NCBI GenBank assembly: GCA_902495955.1
Contig: CABUZE010000014.1
Location: 1 to 10,976 of the forward strand
Direction: 5' to 3'
Length of the DNA: 10,976 bases
From: an uncultured Collinsella sp.
GTDB taxonomy: Bacteria > Actinomycetota > Coriobacteriia > Coriobacteriales > Coriobacteriaceae
Shown here piece by piece: positions 8,544 to 10,976 of the stretch. How positions within the stretch are numbered: position 1 is the first letter of the stretch; the number at the start of each line of letters is the position of its first letter. The notes beneath the pieces are model-generated. The model saw only the letters and a program-made list of their open reading frames with translations, made no database searches and was not told the origin of the DNA. Position numbers and translations under genes: made by a program.

Positions 8544-9002
8544 ATGCTCCAGAACATCCGCTCAAAACACCCCGTTGCATATGTGGTTCTCTATCTCTTT
8601 GTCGGCTGGGCATTGCTGGTTGTCATCACCCATGCCATAGCCTTTGGAGCAGAACTGCTGATAGCCAGCTCGGACCAGCCCGTCGTCAAATGGGAAGCGA
8701 CCGATGAGTGCACCGACGGAACCCGAACCATTTACTACAACAGCCCGTCCCTCTACCAAGAGTTCAAGGTCAAGATAAAGGACTTCAAGATTGTCGATGC
8801 CGAACCGGGCTCTTTATTGACAATCGGAGCAACCGTCAACGCCGAGCAAGTCGAGCACACGGACAGCCACGCGACGTATCGTATCGGCCTCAGCACCCTA
8901 GGCCGACCGTCACGCACCTGTCTGCTCGAATGCGATATACGCGACGCCACACTACACATGTCCGAAATACAGATGCGCCCGGACAAAGAGATCTCTTCTT
9001 GA
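8544..9002 (+). CDS. Small single-pass membrane protein of unknown function
   Basis: 152 aa from the ATG at 8544; family not recognised. A short basic N-terminus (IRSKHP) precedes one hydrophobic helix at about 11-35, then an external domain of about 115 residues with beta-like alternation (EFKVKIKDFKIVDAEPGSLLTIGATV) and three cysteines (56, 126, 130) that could form a disulfide. It is the only plus-strand gene in the window. It is convergent with dnaX (21 bp between stops) and splits dnaX from ybaB. By eye it is less GC-rich than its neighbours, which may indicate later acquisition. The start is uncertain: the good Shine-Dalgarno fits an ATG at 8533 that is out of frame by one base across a run of five C. 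The promoter, ribosome site and membrane-protein pattern make it a likely real gene. Confidence 0.7.
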   Translation: MLQNIRSKHPVAYVVLYLFVGWALLVVITHAIAFGAELLIASSDQPVVKWEATDECTDGTRTIYYNSPSLYQEFKVKIKDFKIVDAEPGSLLTIGATVNAEQVEHTDSHATYRIGLSTLGRPSRTCLLECDIRDATLHMSEIQMRPDKEISS

Positions 9003-9023
9003 GCAGTATGCCCGCCCGCACGG

Positions 9024-10976
9024 TTACTCCACCGGCTTGAAGATCGTGGCCTGGCCAAAGACGCTGCGGATGAGGGCTTTGGCCTCGTCCTCGGTCTGCG
9101 GGATGCTCGGGGCTGCGCCCTGGTGGCCGAAGGGGCTGCCGGCGCCGGGGTTAGACTCCCAGGGAGCTGCAGGAGTGTCCTCCTCTTTGGGGGCAGTTGC
9201 AGCGGGCTTGGGCGCGGACGCCGCACCCGGCACGTCGAACGGAGGCAGATCGTCCCCGCCGGCATCGGCAGCAAAACCGCCGACCATGGCATCGTCGTAG
9301 GGAACCTGCTCGGATTCCCACGGCGCAGACGACACAGCAGGCTGAGCCTTGGGAGCGGACGCGCGCTCGGGTGCTCGGGGTGCGGGCTCGGTCGGGAGCT
9401 TGCCCGTAGCGGGAGCGCCGGCAGGGTTGTCGGAGCGCAGCCAGGGGGCCTTAGCCAGGTCGGATGACTTGGGCGCAGGCGCGGCGGCGGGCTTGGGCGC
9501 GGGGACCGGAGCAGCCGGTTTGGGCGCCGCGGGCTCAGGCGCCGACGGAGTCGGTACCGCCACCGGCGCTGTTATTGGCTGCGGCGCGCTGGCGCTCGAG
9601 GATACAGGGGCCGCCGAGGACACGGGTTGCGGGTCCGCAGATGCCGCAGCCCGTGCAGATGGAGAATGCTCCTCATGTTGAGGAGCCGGCGTGTCACCTC
9701 CATCCAGGACGTAGTCGACGGTGCGACGACCGAAGACCGCGCAGACCGTCGGCAGGACCACCGATTGCGTGTCGGCGCGACCGAGCATCTTGATGGCAAA
9801 GGTCGAGCCAGCGGGGAACGAGACCGTGAGCTTGGAGCCGTCGTCGGCCGTGGCGCGGGCGTTGAGCAAAAGGCCTGCATAGGAAGCCTGACGAGCCTTG
9901 ACGCGCTCGACGACCTCGGCCCATTTGCGCTGGAGCTCGCCGGCGTCCTCGACCGCGGGGGTCTCGGCAGCACCGGCGGCGGCAACCTGGGCGGCGTTGT
10001 TGGGCCTGGACACCGGCACGGGCGATGCAGCAGGTACGGGAGCCGGAGCCGCGGACTTGAGCGCAGACTGGGCCGCCGGAGCAGCAGCGCCGCGGTCCCA
10101 AGGCATGCCACCCTGATGCGCAGACGTAGCAGCGGGGGCGGCGGTCGCCGCAGGAGCAGCAGCTCGGGCGCCCGAGATCAGCGTCGGCTGCTGGACAGCG
10201 GGTGCGGATGCAGCAGGCGCACTCGCTTGAGCAGCAGCCACGCTCGCCGGAACGGCGGCGTTGGCAACCATGGCCTCCAAGCGAGCCACGCGCTCAGCCA
10301 AAGCCTCAATCGTTAAATCGGCCTCGGGACGCGTCAGGCGGGTGCAGGCGATCTCGAGCACCAGGCGCACGTCGCTCGCACCCCTCATCTCCAAGGCGGC
10401 ATCGTCGAGCACCGTCAGCACGCGAGCCAAACGATCGGCAGGATGCTCGCCAAAGGCAGCGGCCTCGGCCGCAAGCGCCTCGGCCTGCTCGGCACCGCCC
10501 TCAAACAACTCAGCACGGGCACCGGCAACGCAGGCAACATACACGTCGCGCACGTGCGCCACCAGGTCGCGCGTCAGTTCCAGCAGATCGTTACCTTCCT
10601 CGACCTGCGCGCGAATAAGCCCATAGAGCTCGGCGACATCACGATCGGCAATGGCGCGCGTAAACTCTCCCAGAATCTGGTCCGAAACTTCGCCCAAAAG
10701 TGAGCGGGCATCGTCCGCATGCACGGTGCCGTTGCCGAAGACGCTCAGCTGCTCCAGCGTGGAGAGCGCATCGCGCATGCCGCCCTTGGCATGGCGCGCC
10801 ACGATGGCAAGCGCCTCGTCGTCGTAGTCGAAGCCCTCCTGCTCGCACACGTATGCCAGGCGGCGCTCGATATCCTCGTTACCGATGCGGTGGAAATCGA
10901 AGCGCTGACAGCGCGAAAGGATGGTCTCCAGAATCTTTTGCGGGTCGGTGGTGCACAGCACAAAGATCACGTGCGC
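9024..10976 (-). CDS. dnaX: DNA polymerase III subunit tau/gamma, C-terminal part (5' end beyond window)
   Basis: Partial: the frame is open to the window edge and enters at AHVIFVLCTTDPQKILETILSRCQRFDF, inside the AAA+ clamp-loader ATPase; the Walker A and zinc module lie outside. Visible: the SRC motif with the arginine finger, GGMRDALSTLEQL (sensor 2), the lid, and the collar domain to about 10270. Then come two Ala/Pro-rich linkers (about 9960-10260 and 9300-9690) around a folded segment (about 9690-9960; ELQRKWAEVVERVKARQASYAGLL, then LTVSFPAGSTFAIKMLGR) of the kind found in tau C-terminal regions. The protein ends VFGQATIFKPVE. DnaX is the clamp-loader core that also links polymerase and helicase. 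I see no A-rich slippery heptamer for gamma frameshifting in this part. The short PW motifs in the linkers are unusual. Confidence 0.97.
   Translation of the reverse strand, partial: AHVIFVLCTTDPQKILETILSRCQRFDFHRIGNEDIERRLAYVCEQEGFDYDDEALAIVARHAKGGMRDALSTLEQLSVFGNGTVHADDARSLLGEVSDQILGEFTRAIADRDVAELYGLIRAQVEEGNDLLELTRDLVAHVRDVYVACVAGARAELFEGGAEQAEALAAEAAAFGEHPADRLARVLTVLDDAALEMRGASDVRLVLEIACTRLTRPEADLTIEALAERVARLEAMVANAAVPASVAAAQASAPAASAPAVQQPTLISGARAAAPAATAAPAATSAHQGGMPWDRGAAAPAAQSALKSAAPAPVPAASPVPVSRPNNAAQVAAAGAAETPAVEDAGELQRKWAEVVERVKARQASYAGLLLNARATADDGSKLTVSFPAGSTFAIKMLGRADTQSVVLPTVCAVFGRRTVDYVLDGGDTPAPQHEEHSPSARAAASADPQPVSSAAPVSSSASAPQPITAPVAVPTPSAPEPAAPKPAAPVPAPKPAAAPAPKSSDLAKAPWLRSDNPAGAPATGKLPTEPAPRAPERASAPKAQPAVSSAPWESEQVPYDDAMVGGFAADAGGDDLPPFDVPGAASAPKPAATAPKEEDTPAAPWESNPGAGSPFGHQGAAPSIPQTEDEAKALIRSVFGQATIFKPVE

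Noticed and set aside
8387-8707. Plus-strand 106-codon frame overlapping the start of the small membrane-protein gene
   Set aside because: It starts before the TATAAT promoter, has no Shine-Dalgarno at its ATG, and its composition is not protein-like.

Overview
The window looks like chromosomal DNA from a GC-rich anaerobic actinobacterium of class Coriobacteriia, most likely Collinsella or a close relative. I infer this from the GC-rich, GC3-biased coding sequence, the single-chain pyruvate:ferredoxin oxidoreductase of strict anaerobes, and the Ala/Pro-rich DnaX tail. It is recognition from memory, not a search. Almost every gene is on the minus strand; one small gene is on the plus strand.

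Layout by position. (1) 17-2845, minus: nifJ. The reading frame ends at a TAG before the thiamine-diphosphate/Mg2+ motif of the last domain, so the protein is 942 aa where the family usually has about 1170-1200. (2) 2846-3325: a 480-bp gap with the nifJ ribosome site, a perfect 16-bp palindrome, a weak promoter candidate and a perfect 20-bp inverted repeat. (3) 3326-7014, minus: three tightly coupled genes read in the order membrane-anchored extracytoplasmic protein, Ser/Thr kinase with a C-terminal membrane domain, FHA-domain protein. The first two overlap by ATGA. The third starts 3 bp after the second, with its Shine-Dalgarno sequence inside the end of the kinase gene. (4) 7015-7257: a gap with a strong intrinsic terminator whose T-tract touches the ribosome site of the three-gene operon. 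(5) 7258-8188, minus: recR and ybaB. (6) 8189-8532: a divergent regulatory gap with two dyads and a TATAAT box. (7) 8544-9002, plus: a small single-pass membrane protein of unknown function. (8) 9024-10976, minus: the C-terminal part of dnaX, cut by the window edge.

How the genes fit together. dnaX-ybaB-recR is a widely conserved replication/repair cluster; here a plus-strand gene sits between dnaX and ybaB. The kinase operon looks like a self-contained phosphosignalling unit: an envelope-facing protein that could sense, a membrane-tethered kinase that could transduce, and a phosphopeptide reader that could act on output. This operon is the best candidate for an undescribed system in the window. 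Its FHA domain appears to lack the usual phosphothreonine-contacting Arg, and its leader carries a terminator. The nifJ truncation is the most surprising single-gene observation, because PFOR is normally central to energy metabolism in these anaerobes.
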